Part shown: piece by piece, positions 1 through 7,293 of the stretch | How positions within the stretch are numbered: the first letter of the stretch is position 1 | Layout of the letters: each line of letters opens with the position of its first letter | Assembly: GCA_045637525.1 (NCBI GenBank) | Contig: JAZTZP010000013.1 | Location: 1 to 11,242 of the forward strand | DNA from: JAZTZP01 sp045637525 | GTDB taxonomy: Bacteria > Bacillota > Clostridia > UBA1381 | Length of the DNA stretch: 11,242 bases | Direction: 5' to 3' | Made by a program: the position numbers and the translations under genes | The notes under the pieces: generated by a model | The model's input: only the letters and a program-made list of their open reading frames with translations | Told to the model about the DNA's origin: nothing | Database searches by the model: none

Positions 1-701
1 ACAGCCGGAGCAGTCTGAACGATAACATACTTATCCTCGTTATAGATTTCGTCAAATACTTCGCTTACATAATCTTGCTCTTTTAATGCGCCAACAGGAC
101 AAGCAGCAATACACTGTCCGCAGTTTACACAAGTAGAATCAAGAAGGTCTATATCGAAAGCACATGCAATTTTTGTGTTAAATCCACGCTCCGTAGCGTC
201 GATAGCACCAACAGTCTGAACCTTCTTACAAACATTTACGCAACGACGGCAAAGTACGCACTTATTGTTATCTCTTACAAAAGATACAGAAGACTTGTCC
301 TGTTCATATTCATTTCTTATTCCGTCGTAAGCAATATCAGTAACGCCGAGCTCATCAGCAAGAGCCTGAAGCTCACAGTTCTGATTTCTTACGCATGTAA
401 GACACTTTCTGTCATGATTTGATAAAATAAGCTCAAGAGTAGCCTTTCTTGCTCTTTTTACCTTCGGAGAATGAGTTAAAACCTCGATACCCTCAGCAAC
501 CGGATAAACGCAGGCAGCCTGCAAAGCTCTTGCACCAACGATTTCAACAACACACATTCTGCATGAACCTGTCTCTGATGCTTCCTTAAGGAAACAAAGA
601 GTAGGAATATCTATACCAACCTGACGGGCAGCCTCAAGAATAGTAGTTCCCTGAGGTACTGATACCGGCAGACCGTTAATTTTTAAATTTACCATTTCCA
701 T
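1..701 (-). CDS. hndD: [FeFe] hydrogenase catalytic subunit (HndD/HydA), N-terminal part, cut by window edge
   Basis: The reading frame is open from the ATG at 701 to the left edge and gives 233 residues; the H-cluster domain lies outside the window. Cysteines visible from the N-terminus are a plant-type [2Fe-2S] set (C36, C47, C50, C64), the His-ligated [4Fe-4S] set (H96, C100, C103, C109), and two ferredoxin clusters (C148/151/154/158 and C191/194/197/201). This order is that of the large M3-type [FeFe] hydrogenase subunits in NAD(H)-linked complexes (HndD, HydA), which reduce protons to H2 with electrons from NADH and, in bifurcating members, ferredoxin. It is the last visible gene of the minus-strand operon, 33 bp after hndC. 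An AAGGA lies 13 bases before the ATG at 701; a second ATG at 695 is farther away, so 701 is preferred. The identity of the missing half is inferred from this architecture and the neighbours. Confidence 0.93.
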   Translation of the reverse strand, partial: MEMVNLKINGLPVSVPQGTTILEAARQVGIDIPTLCFLKEASETGSCRMCVVEIVGARALQAACVYPVAEGIEVLTHSPKVKRARKATLELILSNHDRKCLTCVRNQNCELQALADELGVTDIAYDGIRNEYEQDKSSVSFVRDNNKCVLCRRCVNVCKKVQTVGAIDATERGFNTKIACAFDIDLLDSTCVNCGQCIAACPVGALKEQDYVSEVFDEIYNEDKYVIVQTAPA

Positions 702-734
702 TTATTTTTACCGTTCCTTTCTTAATACTCAGAT

Positions 735-2531
735 TTAAGCCTTATAAATGGCATCAAACTTACAAGATTCCTGACAAGCACCGCACTTGATACACTTATC
801 CTGATCGATAACAAACGGGCTCTTGATTTCGCCTGAAATAGCACCAACAGGGCACTTTCTTGAACAAAGGCTACAACCCTTACATTTATCAGGATCGATG
901 ATATATTTCGACAATGCCTTACATACGCCTGCAGGACATCTCTTTTCCGTAACGTGAGCCACGTATTCGTCTTTGAAGTAACGAAGAGTAGAAAGCACAG
1001 GGTTAGGAGCAGACTGACCAAGACCGCAAAGTGAAGAATCCTTAATGAAGTAGCAAAGCTCTTCAAGCTTGTCCAAATCTTCTAAAGTACCCTTGCCCTC
1101 TGTAATCTTTGTAAGAAGCTCTAACAAACGTCTTGTACCGATACGGCACGGAGCACACTTACCACAAGACTCATCAACAGTAAATTCAAGGAAGAACTTA
1201 GCGATGTCAACCATACAGTTGTCTTCGTCCATAACGATAAGACCGCCTGAACCCATCATTGAACCGATAGCTAAAAGGTTATCGTAGTCGATAGGAGTAT
1301 CAATTAAAGATGCCGGAATACATCCGCCTGAAGGTCCACCTGTCTGAGCAGCCTTAAACTTCTTGCCGTTTGGCACGCCGCCGCCGATTTCTTCAACAAT
1401 CTCACGGAGTGTTGTTCCCATCGGGATTTCAACAAGACCGGTATTGTTTATCTTACCACCGAGAGCGAATACCTTTGTACCCTTTGACTTCTCTGTACCC
1501 ATTGATGCAAACCATTCAGCACCGTTTAAGATTATCTGAGTAATGTTTGCGTATGTTTCAACGTTGTTAAGAAGTGTAGGTTTGCCCCAAAGTCCTTTAA
1601 CAGCCGGGAACGGCGGACGAGGACGAGGCTCACCTCTTTTACCTTCAATAGATTCAATAAGAGCAGTTTCCTCACCGCATACGAATGCACCGGCACCAAG
1701 ACGGATATCGAGGTCGAAATCAAAACCTGTACCGAATATATCCTTACCGAGCAAGCCGTATTCTCTTGCCTGATTTATAGCAATCTTAAGTCTGTCAACG
1801 GCGATCGGATACTCAGCTCTTATGTATATATAACCCTGATTTGCGCCTACTGCATAGCCGGCAATAGCCATAGCTTCGATTACAGCGTGCGGGTCACCCT
1901 CTAAAACTGATCTGTCCATGAATGCACCCGGGTCACCCTCATCGGCATTACATGCAACGAACTTCTGCTCGTTTTGTGATTTATATGCGAAGTCCCACTT
2001 AAGACCTGTCGGGAATCCACCGCCGCCACGGCCACGAAGTCCTGAATCCTTAATTATCTGAATAACCTGTTCAGGTGTCATTTCAGTAAGAACCTTTGCG
2101 AGTGCCTGATAACCGTCAACACCGATATACTCATCGATATTTTCCGGATTAATTACACCACAGTTACGGAGTGCAACTCTCTTTTGCTTTGCATAGAAAG
2201 TTGTCTCGTTAAGTGACTTGATGTTATCGCCATCAATTGTTTCACTGTAAAGAAGTCTCTTTACTATACGTCCCTTTAAGAGATGCTCTTCAACTATTTC
2301 AGCAATATCACTTGCTTCAACACGGCTGTAAAAAGCACCTTCCGGATAAACTACTACGATAGGACCTAAAGCACAAAGACCGAAACATCCTGTTTCAACA
2401 AGCTTTACTTCGTTTTCAAGTCCCTTTTCTTTAAGCTGATTTGCAAACTCTTCCTGAAGAGCCTTTGAACCTGACGAGGTACATCCTGTACCGCCGCAAA
2501 TCAATACGTGGGATCTGTAAATATTATTCAT
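735..2531 (-). CDS. hndC: NADH-dependent hydrogenase flavoprotein subunit, NuoF-like (HndC/HydB)
   Basis: The 598-residue protein carries NADH-binding, FMN-binding and iron-sulfur modules. In order: an N-terminal thioredoxin-like [2Fe-2S] domain (C12, C17, C49, C53), the NuoF nucleotide/FMN core with its glycine-rich loop GLRGRGGGGFPTG at 164-176 and the ADEGDPGAF stretch near 196-204, a SLBB-like region, the NuoF [4Fe-4S] motif SCGKCAPCR (C456, C459, C462, with C502), and a C-terminal double ferredoxin domain (C550/553/556/560 and C580/583/586/590). Length and domain order match HndC and the HydB subunits of electron-bifurcating [FeFe] hydrogenases. Its role is to exchange electrons between NAD(H) and the hydrogenase in the cytoplasm. 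The start at 2531 has an AGGAGG about 10 bases upstream and lies 19 bp after hndB, so the two are co-transcribed. Whether this complex bifurcates or simply uses NADH cannot be decided from sequence alone. Confidence 0.96.
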   Translation of the reverse strand: MNNIYRSHVLICGGTGCTSSGSKALQEEFANQLKEKGLENEVKLVETGCFGLCALGPIVVVYPEGAFYSRVEASDIAEIVEEHLLKGRIVKRLLYSETIDGDNIKSLNETTFYAKQKRVALRNCGVINPENIDEYIGVDGYQALAKVLTEMTPEQVIQIIKDSGLRGRGGGGFPTGLKWDFAYKSQNEQKFVACNADEGDPGAFMDRSVLEGDPHAVIEAMAIAGYAVGANQGYIYIRAEYPIAVDRLKIAINQAREYGLLGKDIFGTGFDFDLDIRLGAGAFVCGEETALIESIEGKRGEPRPRPPFPAVKGLWGKPTLLNNVETYANITQIILNGAEWFASMGTEKSKGTKVFALGGKINNTGLVEIPMGTTLREIVEEIGGGVPNGKKFKAAQTGGPSGGCIPASLIDTPIDYDNLLAIGSMMGSGGLIVMDEDNCMVDIAKFFLEFTVDESCGKCAPCRIGTRRLLELLTKITEGKGTLEDLDKLEELCYFIKDSSLCGLGQSAPNPVLSTLRYFKDEYVAHVTEKRCPAGVCKALSKYIIDPDKCKGCSLCSRKCPVGAISGEIKSPFVIDQDKCIKCGACQESCKFDAIYKA

Positions 2532-2550
2532 TCTGATTCAAACCTCCTGA

Positions 2551-2922
2551 TTATTTTTCTACTGCGCCTACGGTGTACTCCGTAACCGGCTTGTTATTTA
2601 TGATATGCTCAGCAACAATGCGAGCTACCTTATCCTCTGTCATTTTAACGTATGTAACCTTTTCCTGTCCCGGTGCATACACCTCAACGATAGGCTCTAA
2701 GCGGCACATTCCTATGCAGCCTGTTTGTGTTACCACAACATTTGAAACATTACGCTTGTCTATCTCCTGCATGAATGCATTTAAAACAGGACGAGCTCCG
2801 GCAGCTATACCGCAGGTTGCCATTCCGACAACTATACGAATACCTTCTTCACGCTCTTGACGTAAATTAACCTGATTTAACACACGGTTGCGAATTTCTT
2901 GTAATTCTGCTAAACTTTTCAT
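2551..2922 (-). CDS. hndB: Thioredoxin-like [2Fe-2S] subunit of NAD(H)-linked hydrogenase (HndB-like)
   Basis: This 123-residue protein has the thioredoxin-like ferredoxin fold pattern: GMATCGIAAGARPV at about 33-46, then TQTGCIGMCRLEP at about 65-77, which resembles the N-terminal domain of HndC. It matches the small HndB subunit of four-subunit hydrogenases and is placed directly before hndC. Only three cysteines are visible (C37, C69, C73), whereas the classic [2Fe-2S] thioredoxin-like domain has four. As I recall, HndB-type sequences generally show a single cysteine in the first loop, so this may be the family norm rather than damage; the cluster may be absent or have another ligand. An AAAGGAG sits about 8 bases before the ATG at 2922. 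It follows the 2954-3484 ATPase gene by 31 bp in the same operon. Confidence 0.9.
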   Translation of the reverse strand: MKSLAELQEIRNRVLNQVNLRQEREEGIRIVVGMATCGIAAGARPVLNAFMQEIDKRNVSNVVVTQTGCIGMCRLEPIVEVYAPGQEKVTYVKMTEDKVARIVAEHIINNKPVTEYTVGAVEK

Positions 2923-2953
2923 AATTTATTTCTCCTTTCAAATTTTACGTTTT

Positions 2954-3484
2954 TTAAGAATTTTCTTGTATATACATACCTATCCACCCTATCACTTCCG
3001 GCAAATCAAGCGGCACTTCCGGTCCCAAGGTATTCCTCAGTTCCGCAGTATCAAGCACAAACTCTTCACCGTCTTTTATATGACGATAGATAAAATCTAT
3101 ATCCGGCGAGCCGGAAATAAGAGTCTGCATAGTACCTGCCATATCGCCTATGGGTGCACGGTCTATATGATTGTGAATAAAGCTTACACTAAGCTTTGTG
3201 CCCTTTCCGGGCTCAGATGAAATGTCAAGGCTTCCTCCGCAAAGTTCTGCCGCCGCCATAAAAAGCGGAATACCAAGACCTACCTTTCTTGTTGTACGGG
3301 TAGTGGAAAACGGATCCTTTACCCTGCTTAAAAATTCAGCGTCCATTCCGCAGCCGTTATCGGTTATATCTATGGAAAGCAAATTTTCCTTTGTATTCTC
3401 GTTTAAGATTATTTCAATAACAGTCGCTTTTGCCTTTACCGAATTTTTTGCTATATCAAGAATATGAAGTGACAATTCTTTCAT
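2954..3484 (-). CDS. GHKL-family ATP-binding protein, histidine-kinase-like ATPase domain without a kinase dimerisation domain
   Basis: The 176-residue protein is mostly a stand-alone GHKL/HATPase domain. Visible boxes are the N-box (HILDIAKNS, H7, D10, N14), G1 (DNGCGM, 42-47), a DPFSTT stretch at 57-62, a G2 box (GLGIPL, 69-74), and the closing GKGT at 93-96. Residues from about 110 to the end form a short tail with no motif I recognise. There is no transmembrane segment, sensor domain or phospho-acceptor histidine dimerisation domain, so it would need a partner. It sits between the PHP gene (8 bp gap) and hndB (31 bp gap). The family includes sensor kinases and anti-sigma kinases. A regulatory or protein-phosphorylating role in hydrogenase control is inference; its substrate is unknown. 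An AGGTAA-type ribosome site lies just before the ATG at 3484. Confidence 0.87.
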   Translation of the reverse strand: MKELSLHILDIAKNSVKAKATVIEIILNENTKENLLSIDITDNGCGMDAEFLSRVKDPFSTTRTTRKVGLGIPLFMAAAELCGGSLDISSEPGKGTKLSVSFIHNHIDRAPIGDMAGTMQTLISGSPDIDFIYRHIKDGEEFVLDTAELRNTLGPEVPLDLPEVIGWIGMYIQENS

Positions 3485-3492
3485 CTTTTATG

Positions 3493-4218
3493 TTACCTCC
3501 CAAAAGCCGGTTTTGCGAAAAAATCCTTTTCAAAAATCCCGGACACACTGTTTATATCAAGCATCGCTCCGGCGATTGATATTTTCTCAAGATAATGAGC
3601 ATCGGAATTTTGAAATACTCCGTATTTCTTTAAATCCTCTCTGTTATCTAAGTATGCCGGTATGTCATTAACCGACGTTGAAATCTCGATATTTTTTATA
3701 TCAAGCTCCGGCGGTATGAAACCGAGATTTGTAAGAACACTGTATGAATGCCTGTCAACATGGGCGGGAATAAACAGTCCGCCGGCTTCCTTAACAAGCC
3801 CGAAAACCGATTCTATGGACAAATCAGTCGGAGATATAAGAAGCCTTTCCTCATAACCCGTTATGTTATCATCCTCGTCCATAAAAACCTGTTCACCGAA
3901 AATATCCGGTCTGTTTTTAATGTCCGGAAGATGTTTATATACCTCCGCCGCAACGAACTCAGCAGCTTCGATATCCGGATAAAGAGTAAGTATATGAACT
4001 TCCTCCGCCGTTTCAATCTCCATTCCGGGTATTACCCGAATCCCGACAGCCTCTCCGACTTTTTGTGCCGCTCTTACATTTCCAACAGTATTGTGGTCCG
4101 ATATCGCAACAGCACCCAGTCCCGACAAAGCCGCCATATTAACAATATTATTCGGCGTCATATCCTTATCACCGCAAGGGGATAAGGCAGTATGAATATG
4201 AAAATCGTAATATATCAT
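3493..4218 (-). CDS. PHP-domain metal-dependent phosphoesterase
   Basis: The 241-residue soluble protein has the ordered metal-binding motifs of the PHP superfamily: DFHIHT (H7, H9), an acidic residue near D17, SDHNT (D41, H42), E67, H75, AHVDR (H153), and SDAHY (D206, H208). These residues normally bind two or three divalent metals that hydrolyse phosphoesters. PHP enzymes act on small phosphates, nucleotides or phosphate bonds in nucleic acid, and some remove phosphate from proteins; the substrate cannot be read from the sequence. The gene lies 18 bp downstream of a DRTGG-domain gene and 8 bp before a GHKL ATPase gene. That position fits a phosphatase partner in a signalling cassette, which is inference. 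All expected metal ligands appear present, so I expect an active enzyme. Confidence 0.92.
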   Translation of the reverse strand: MIYYDFHIHTALSPCGDKDMTPNNIVNMAALSGLGAVAISDHNTVGNVRAAQKVGEAVGIRVIPGMEIETAEEVHILTLYPDIEAAEFVAAEVYKHLPDIKNRPDIFGEQVFMDEDDNITGYEERLLISPTDLSIESVFGLVKEAGGLFIPAHVDRHSYSVLTNLGFIPPELDIKNIEISTSVNDIPAYLDNREDLKKYGVFQNSDAHYLEKISIAGAMLDINSVSGIFEKDFFAKPAFGR

Positions 4219-4236
4219 AATAATCGCCTCTGTTTT

Positions 4237-4569
4237 TTAAATTTCACATAGTGCCATATCTTTTGCAATTTCATATGCAGTTTTTTCGCTTTTCAATATT
4301 ACGATATCCTCCGAATTTGCTTTTTTAACAATTTCATCATCGGCACCAACACCCTCGCAAAGTATTATACAAGCCGCATCGGTAAGCGACGCAACCGCAA
4401 CGATGTTGATATTATTCATAATCGTAATCCATGCATCTCCCGACGTTGCTCTGCCCATAACCCAGCTGAGCAGGTCGCCTATATAACAACCTGTTATATC
4501 ACGGTCGGTAAAATCCGGTTTTGTGATTAATTCTAAATTAAGCTTTTCGGCAATCTGTGATATTTTCAT
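4237..4569 (-). CDS. DRTGG-domain-like small protein (second of two in the operon)
   Basis: The 110-residue protein resembles the DRTGG domain found beside CBS domains and in phosphotransacetylase-associated proteins: GCYIGDLLSWVMGRA at about 27-41, then the hydrophobic IVAVASLTDAACIIL segment at about 56-70 and a later DIVILKSEKTAYEI stretch. It is clearly a diverged paralogue of the 6344-6703 protein, sharing the GC-x-x-x-D-(L/M)-(L/M)-S core and the alternating strand/helix pattern. The domain is thought to bind small ligands, possibly nucleotides, but its ligand is unknown. The start at 4569 has AAAGGAA about 11 bases upstream. The 82-bp gap that follows the hydrogenase-like gene is one of the larger gaps in the operon. 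A sensing or scaffold role with the neighbouring ATPases is inferred from context only. Confidence 0.82.
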   Translation of the reverse strand: MKISQIAEKLNLELITKPDFTDRDITGCYIGDLLSWVMGRATSGDAWITIMNNINIVAVASLTDAACIILCEGVGADDEIVKKANSEDIVILKSEKTAYEIAKDMALCEI

Positions 4570-4651
4570 TTTATAACCATTCCTTTCACAAAACCCGAGG
4601 CTGACATAAAATCGTCCGCAACACTGCGGTCAACTTTAATCAGACTTTTAT

Positions 4652-5932
4652 TTATTGATGGTTTTCATTAAGTTCAAAAAGCTCTTTCGCTAATTCCCTT
4701 ATACGTTCTCTCATTTTAAATATGCAATCATTTTCATTTGCAAAACCTCTTGCCACGTCCTCCGCCAATGCTCTGCACGACGGTGCGCCGCATGAGCCGC
4801 AGTCAAGCTTCGGAAGCCCCGAATATACTCTGTCCATGCATTCCATTTTTTCCATGGCCACCTCAAGATTTTCATCAAGTGTTGAAAACGTTGAGCCTTT
4901 TACTTCTTTCTTCCATGAAATTTTTTCAATATCCGGATTGCATTCTTTTTGCTCTATGCTGCACTTCTTTGATTGCTGTGAGATACGCCTTGACGCAATA
5001 AATGAATTTACGAGATTTAAAGATCCACCCGAGCATCCGCTTGTACAAGCCGAAAATTCTATAAACTCAACAGTGTTTACCTTTCCGTACTCGATTTCCT
5101 CCAAAACATTAATTACATTATGTATTCCGTCAACCGATATATAATCTTCAACGCCTGAACCTTTGCACTCGCCACCGCTCCTTGCCCAGAAAATACCTTC
5201 ACGGCCCGATACCGCAAGCGGTAATTCCTCAGTTATAGTATTCAGTATAAGACGAATTTTTGCAAAAGCGTCCTTTGCGGCAATCACTCCGCTGACATTT
5301 GATTTTTCTAACGTTAGCGGTGATTTGATACTTGTTACCTTTGCAGGACATGGCGTTATGAATATAATTCCTATTTCATCATCCGAAAGTCCCGTCTTAG
5401 CCTTAGCTTGTTCTCTTGCAAGCATAGCTGCAACCTCCATCGGAGATATTATATTCAGAACGTTTCCGAGAAGATTCGGAAATCTCTCGCGTATAAGCCT
5501 TAAAACAGCAGGACAAGCCGAACTGATAACAGGCTTTTTCAGATTTCCCTCAGCCAGAAGCTTTCTTGTAGCCGCACTTACATATTCCGCACCCCTTGCC
5601 ACTTCAAACACATCATCAAACCCGATTTTTATAAATCCGGTCAGAATTTTATTGACGCTTGTATCGCCTCTGAACTGACTGTAAAATGAAGGCGCAGGCA
5701 AGGCTACGTTATATTTGTAATTTTTAAGTATATCAAAACTGTCGGTAAGAGCAACTTTTGCATGAGACTGGCATACGCGTATACATTCACCGCAGTCAAT
5801 GCAACGTTCTTTAATTATCTTTGCCTTACCGTGTCTTACTCTTATAGCTTCAGTAGGACACCGGCTAATGCAGTTTGTACATCCGTGACATTTATCCTTG
5901 TCAAGCGTAACCGAATGGAAGTAATCCATCAT
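4652..5932 (-). CDS. Sensory-type [FeFe] hydrogenase-like iron-sulfur protein (HydS-like)
   Basis: This 426-residue protein (numbered from the ATG at 5932) begins with two ferredoxin clusters (C15/18/21/25 and C44/47/50/54), continues into an [FeFe] hydrogenase large-subunit core, and ends with a third cluster motif of the RnfB-like FeS type (C378, C381, C386, C403). H-cluster loops are recognisable: SSACP at 137-141, TPCPAK at 193-198, and SACTSGC at 294-300. The four cluster-binding cysteines (C140, C195, C296, C300) remain, but the proton-relay cysteine of TSCCP is alanine (A139) and the glutamate of the second loop is missing. That pattern is known from slow, sensory hydrogenases, so I call it a sensor, not a main H2 producer. 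No PAS or kinase domain is attached; signalling probably passes to the adjacent ATPases. A GAGGGG four bases before the ATG at 5932 supports that start over a GTG at 5944. Confidence 0.9.
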   Translation of the reverse strand: MMDYFHSVTLDKDKCHGCTNCISRCPTEAIRVRHGKAKIIKERCIDCGECIRVCQSHAKVALTDSFDILKNYKYNVALPAPSFYSQFRGDTSVNKILTGFIKIGFDDVFEVARGAEYVSAATRKLLAEGNLKKPVISSACPAVLRLIRERFPNLLGNVLNIISPMEVAAMLAREQAKAKTGLSDDEIGIIFITPCPAKVTSIKSPLTLEKSNVSGVIAAKDAFAKIRLILNTITEELPLAVSGREGIFWARSGGECKGSGVEDYISVDGIHNVINVLEEIEYGKVNTVEFIEFSACTSGCSGGSLNLVNSFIASRRISQQSKKCSIEQKECNPDIEKISWKKEVKGSTFSTLDENLEVAMEKMECMDRVYSGLPKLDCGSCGAPSCRALAEDVARGFANENDCIFKMRERIRELAKELFELNENHQ

Positions 5933-5940
5933 ATCACCCC

Positions 5941-6351
5941 TCACAGATTTATAGTCAGCGTTAAAGTAGTTCCTTTTCCTACCGCTGTTTCTATATGCAT
6001 ATCGTCTGTATACTTTTTAATATTCGGCAAACCCATTCCGGCACCGAAACCCCATTCTCTTATCTTGTCGCTTGCAGTGGAATATCCCTCCTGCATGGCA
6101 AGATCTATGTTTGCAATTCCGGGACCGTTATCACGGAACACAAGGCGTATTTTCCCGCCTTCTATCTCCGCTTCGCATTCACCGCCGCCGCCATGGATAA
6201 GCGTGTTTATCTCAGCTTCATACATTGCAATAGAAACCTTTCTCACAACCTCCGGCGAAATGCCGAGTTTTTTAAGAACTGTTTTAAAATTGCTTGAAGC
6301 CTCACCGGCAGTAATAAAGTCGTCTCCTGATATAATATATTTTTTAATCAT
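5941..6351 (-). CDS. RsbW-like GHKL ATPase, anti-sigma-factor-type protein kinase
   Basis: The 136-residue protein is a compact ATP-binding domain of the HATPase_c_2 class, the family of RsbW and SpoIIAB. The N-box reads YEAEINTLIH (E45, N49, H53), G1 is DNGPGI (74-79), the G2 lid is GFGAGMGLPNIKK (101-113), and GKGTTL closes the fold near 125-130. Family members phosphorylate serine or threonine on anti-anti-sigma partners or bind sigma factors. No STAS-domain partner or sigma factor is visible in the window, so the target is unknown. Its start overlaps the end of the upstream DRTGG gene by 8 bp, and the hydrogenase-like sensor gene starts 8 bp after its stop, so the three are very probably translationally coupled. 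A physical link to the sensor is plausible but inferred. Confidence 0.9.
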   Translation of the reverse strand: MIKKYIISGDDFITAGEASSNFKTVLKKLGISPEVVRKVSIAMYEAEINTLIHGGGGECEAEIEGGKIRLVFRDNGPGIANIDLAMQEGYSTASDKIREWGFGAGMGLPNIKKYTDDMHIETAVGKGTTLTLTINL

Positions 6352-6703
6352 TACTGCGACCTCTTAAACCTTCTGCATAAAGCATACCGCAGGCAGCATA
6401 TAAAGGATGTTTTGTTGTTAAAACAGAAATACCCTTCTCCTTTGCAAGCGCCGTAACCTCCTCAGGCGGAGTTTTTCCTCTTACAAAGCATACTGCAACA
6501 ATATCCATCATTTCGGCAGTACGTATTACCTGCGCATTTATAAGACCTGTCAGAAGCAATGACTGATCCTTTACAAATGCGAGTACATCGCTCATAAGAT
6601 CACAGCCACAGGCTGTATGTATGTCTTTTTTTTCAAGCTGTTCATTTGTTTCGCCGCTCAGAACTTCAGCGTCTAAAACCGATTTTATATCAGACAATAG
6701 CAT
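6344..6703 (-). CDS. DRTGG-domain-like small protein (first of two in the operon)
   Basis: The 119-residue protein shows the DRTGG-like pattern: an LDAEVLSG start at about 10-17, CGCDLMSDVLAFV at 32-44, a hydrophobic MMDIVAVCFVRGK segment at about 65-77, then GISVLTTKHPLYAACGML near 91-108. It is similar in layout to the 4237-4569 protein, so the operon carries two versions. Cysteines at 32, 34, 72 and 105 are suggestive, but no iron-sulfur motif can be claimed. The gene lies 18 bp after hndA and overlaps the RsbW-like ATPase gene by 8 bp. DRTGG domains are thought to bind small ligands; here a regulatory role in hydrogenase control is inference. It has no membrane segment. Confidence 0.84.
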   Translation of the reverse strand: MLLSDIKSVLDAEVLSGETNEQLEKKDIHTACGCDLMSDVLAFVKDQSLLLTGLINAQVIRTAEMMDIVAVCFVRGKTPPEEVTALAKEKGISVLTTKHPLYAACGMLYAEGLRGRSND

Positions 6704-6721
6704 AGGCTCGCTCCTTATATA

Positions 6722-7210
6722 TTAATATTTACCAAGTATATCGTCTACATCATCTACTGTCAGTCTTCCGTAAACTTCTTCATTGACAGTAAGAACCGGT
6801 GCAAGTCCGCACGCACCTATACAACGTGTTGCCTCGATTGAGAATTTACCGTCCGGTGTACATTCGCCGACATCAATTCCGAGACGTTCTTTAATTCTTT
6901 CAAGAATATCTCCCGAACCCTTAACATAACAAGCTGTACCGAGACATACGCCGATATGGTATTTGCCCTTGGGGCTTAATGAGAACTGTGTGTAAAAGGT
7001 AACTATACCGTAAATCTCAGCAAGAGGAACATCAAGCCCCTCAGCAATCATGGTCTGAACCTCAACAGGCAGATAACCGTAAATTTCCTGAGCTTTATGT
7101 AAAACAGGAATAGTCGCGCCATCCTGGCCCTTATACTCAGCGAGTACCGCCATCAGCTCCTTCTTCTGTTCTTCCGTACCGTTAAACGGCACTGCATTCT
7201 TTTTCTCCAT
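6722..7210 (-). CDS. hndA: NADH-dependent hydrogenase [2Fe-2S] subunit, NuoE-like (HndA/HydC)
   Basis: The 162-residue protein matches the 24-kDa NuoE family: a helical N-terminal part containing IPVLHKAQEIYGYLP (34-48) and EIYGIVTFYTQF (65-76), then the thioredoxin-like [2Fe-2S] domain with cysteines C89 and C94 (VCLGTACYVKG) and C130 and C134 (RCIGACGLAP). All four ligands are present and the length is normal. It passes electrons between the NuoF-like subunit and the hydrogenase in the cytoplasm. It is the first gene of the operon: AGGAGG at 7218-7223 lies 7 bases before the ATG at 7210, below a promoter with a Rex-like operator. It is separated from hndB, C and D by the six-gene signalling cassette, which is an uncommon layout for subunits of one complex. 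Confidence 0.95.
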   Translation of the reverse strand: MEKKNAVPFNGTEEQKKELMAVLAEYKGQDGATIPVLHKAQEIYGYLPVEVQTMIAEGLDVPLAEIYGIVTFYTQFSLSPKGKYHIGVCLGTACYVKGSGDILERIKERLGIDVGECTPDGKFSIEATRCIGACGLAPVLTVNEEVYGRLTVDDVDDILGKY

Positions 7211-7250
7211 CTGTAAACCTCCTAATGTAAATGTTTAGCAAAAATAAACC

Positions 7251-7271
7251 TTTAATACCTTAGGTATTAAA
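7251..7271. promoter_or_regulatory. Perfect 21-bp palindrome in the hnd operon leader
   Basis: The arms TTTAATACCT (7251-7260) and AGGTATTAAA (7262-7271) are perfect inverted copies around one central base. The palindrome lies between the predicted transcription start (near 7287) and the AGGAGG site, about 41 bases before the hndA start codon. No U-run follows, so a terminator is unlikely. It fits a DNA operator for a dimeric repressor acting as a roadblock, or an RNA hairpin. I cannot assign the regulator: the core ACCTnAGGT does not match the Rex, Fur or CymR consensus sequences that I know. Confidence 0.7.
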
Positions 7272-7293
7272 ATATTATTTTCCTCCACCTTCT

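Noticed and set aside
722..1066. 114-codon ORF on the minus strand in another frame of hndC
   Set aside because: It lies wholly inside the well-supported hndC gene and its translation has no recognisable motif. It is a shadow frame.
4570..4651. Short ORF in the 82-bp gap whose stop codon overlaps the ATG of the second DRTGG-like gene
   Set aside because: It would encode only 13 residues from its ATG (MSASGFVKGMVIK), with no clear ribosome site or family match. A weak CCGCA-acac-TGCGG hairpin there is too short to call.
5163..6367. Long plus-strand ORFs of 171 and 201 codons
   Set aside because: They are antisense to the sensory hydrogenase and ATPase genes, whose family motifs are certain. 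They have no ribosome site or motif of their own.
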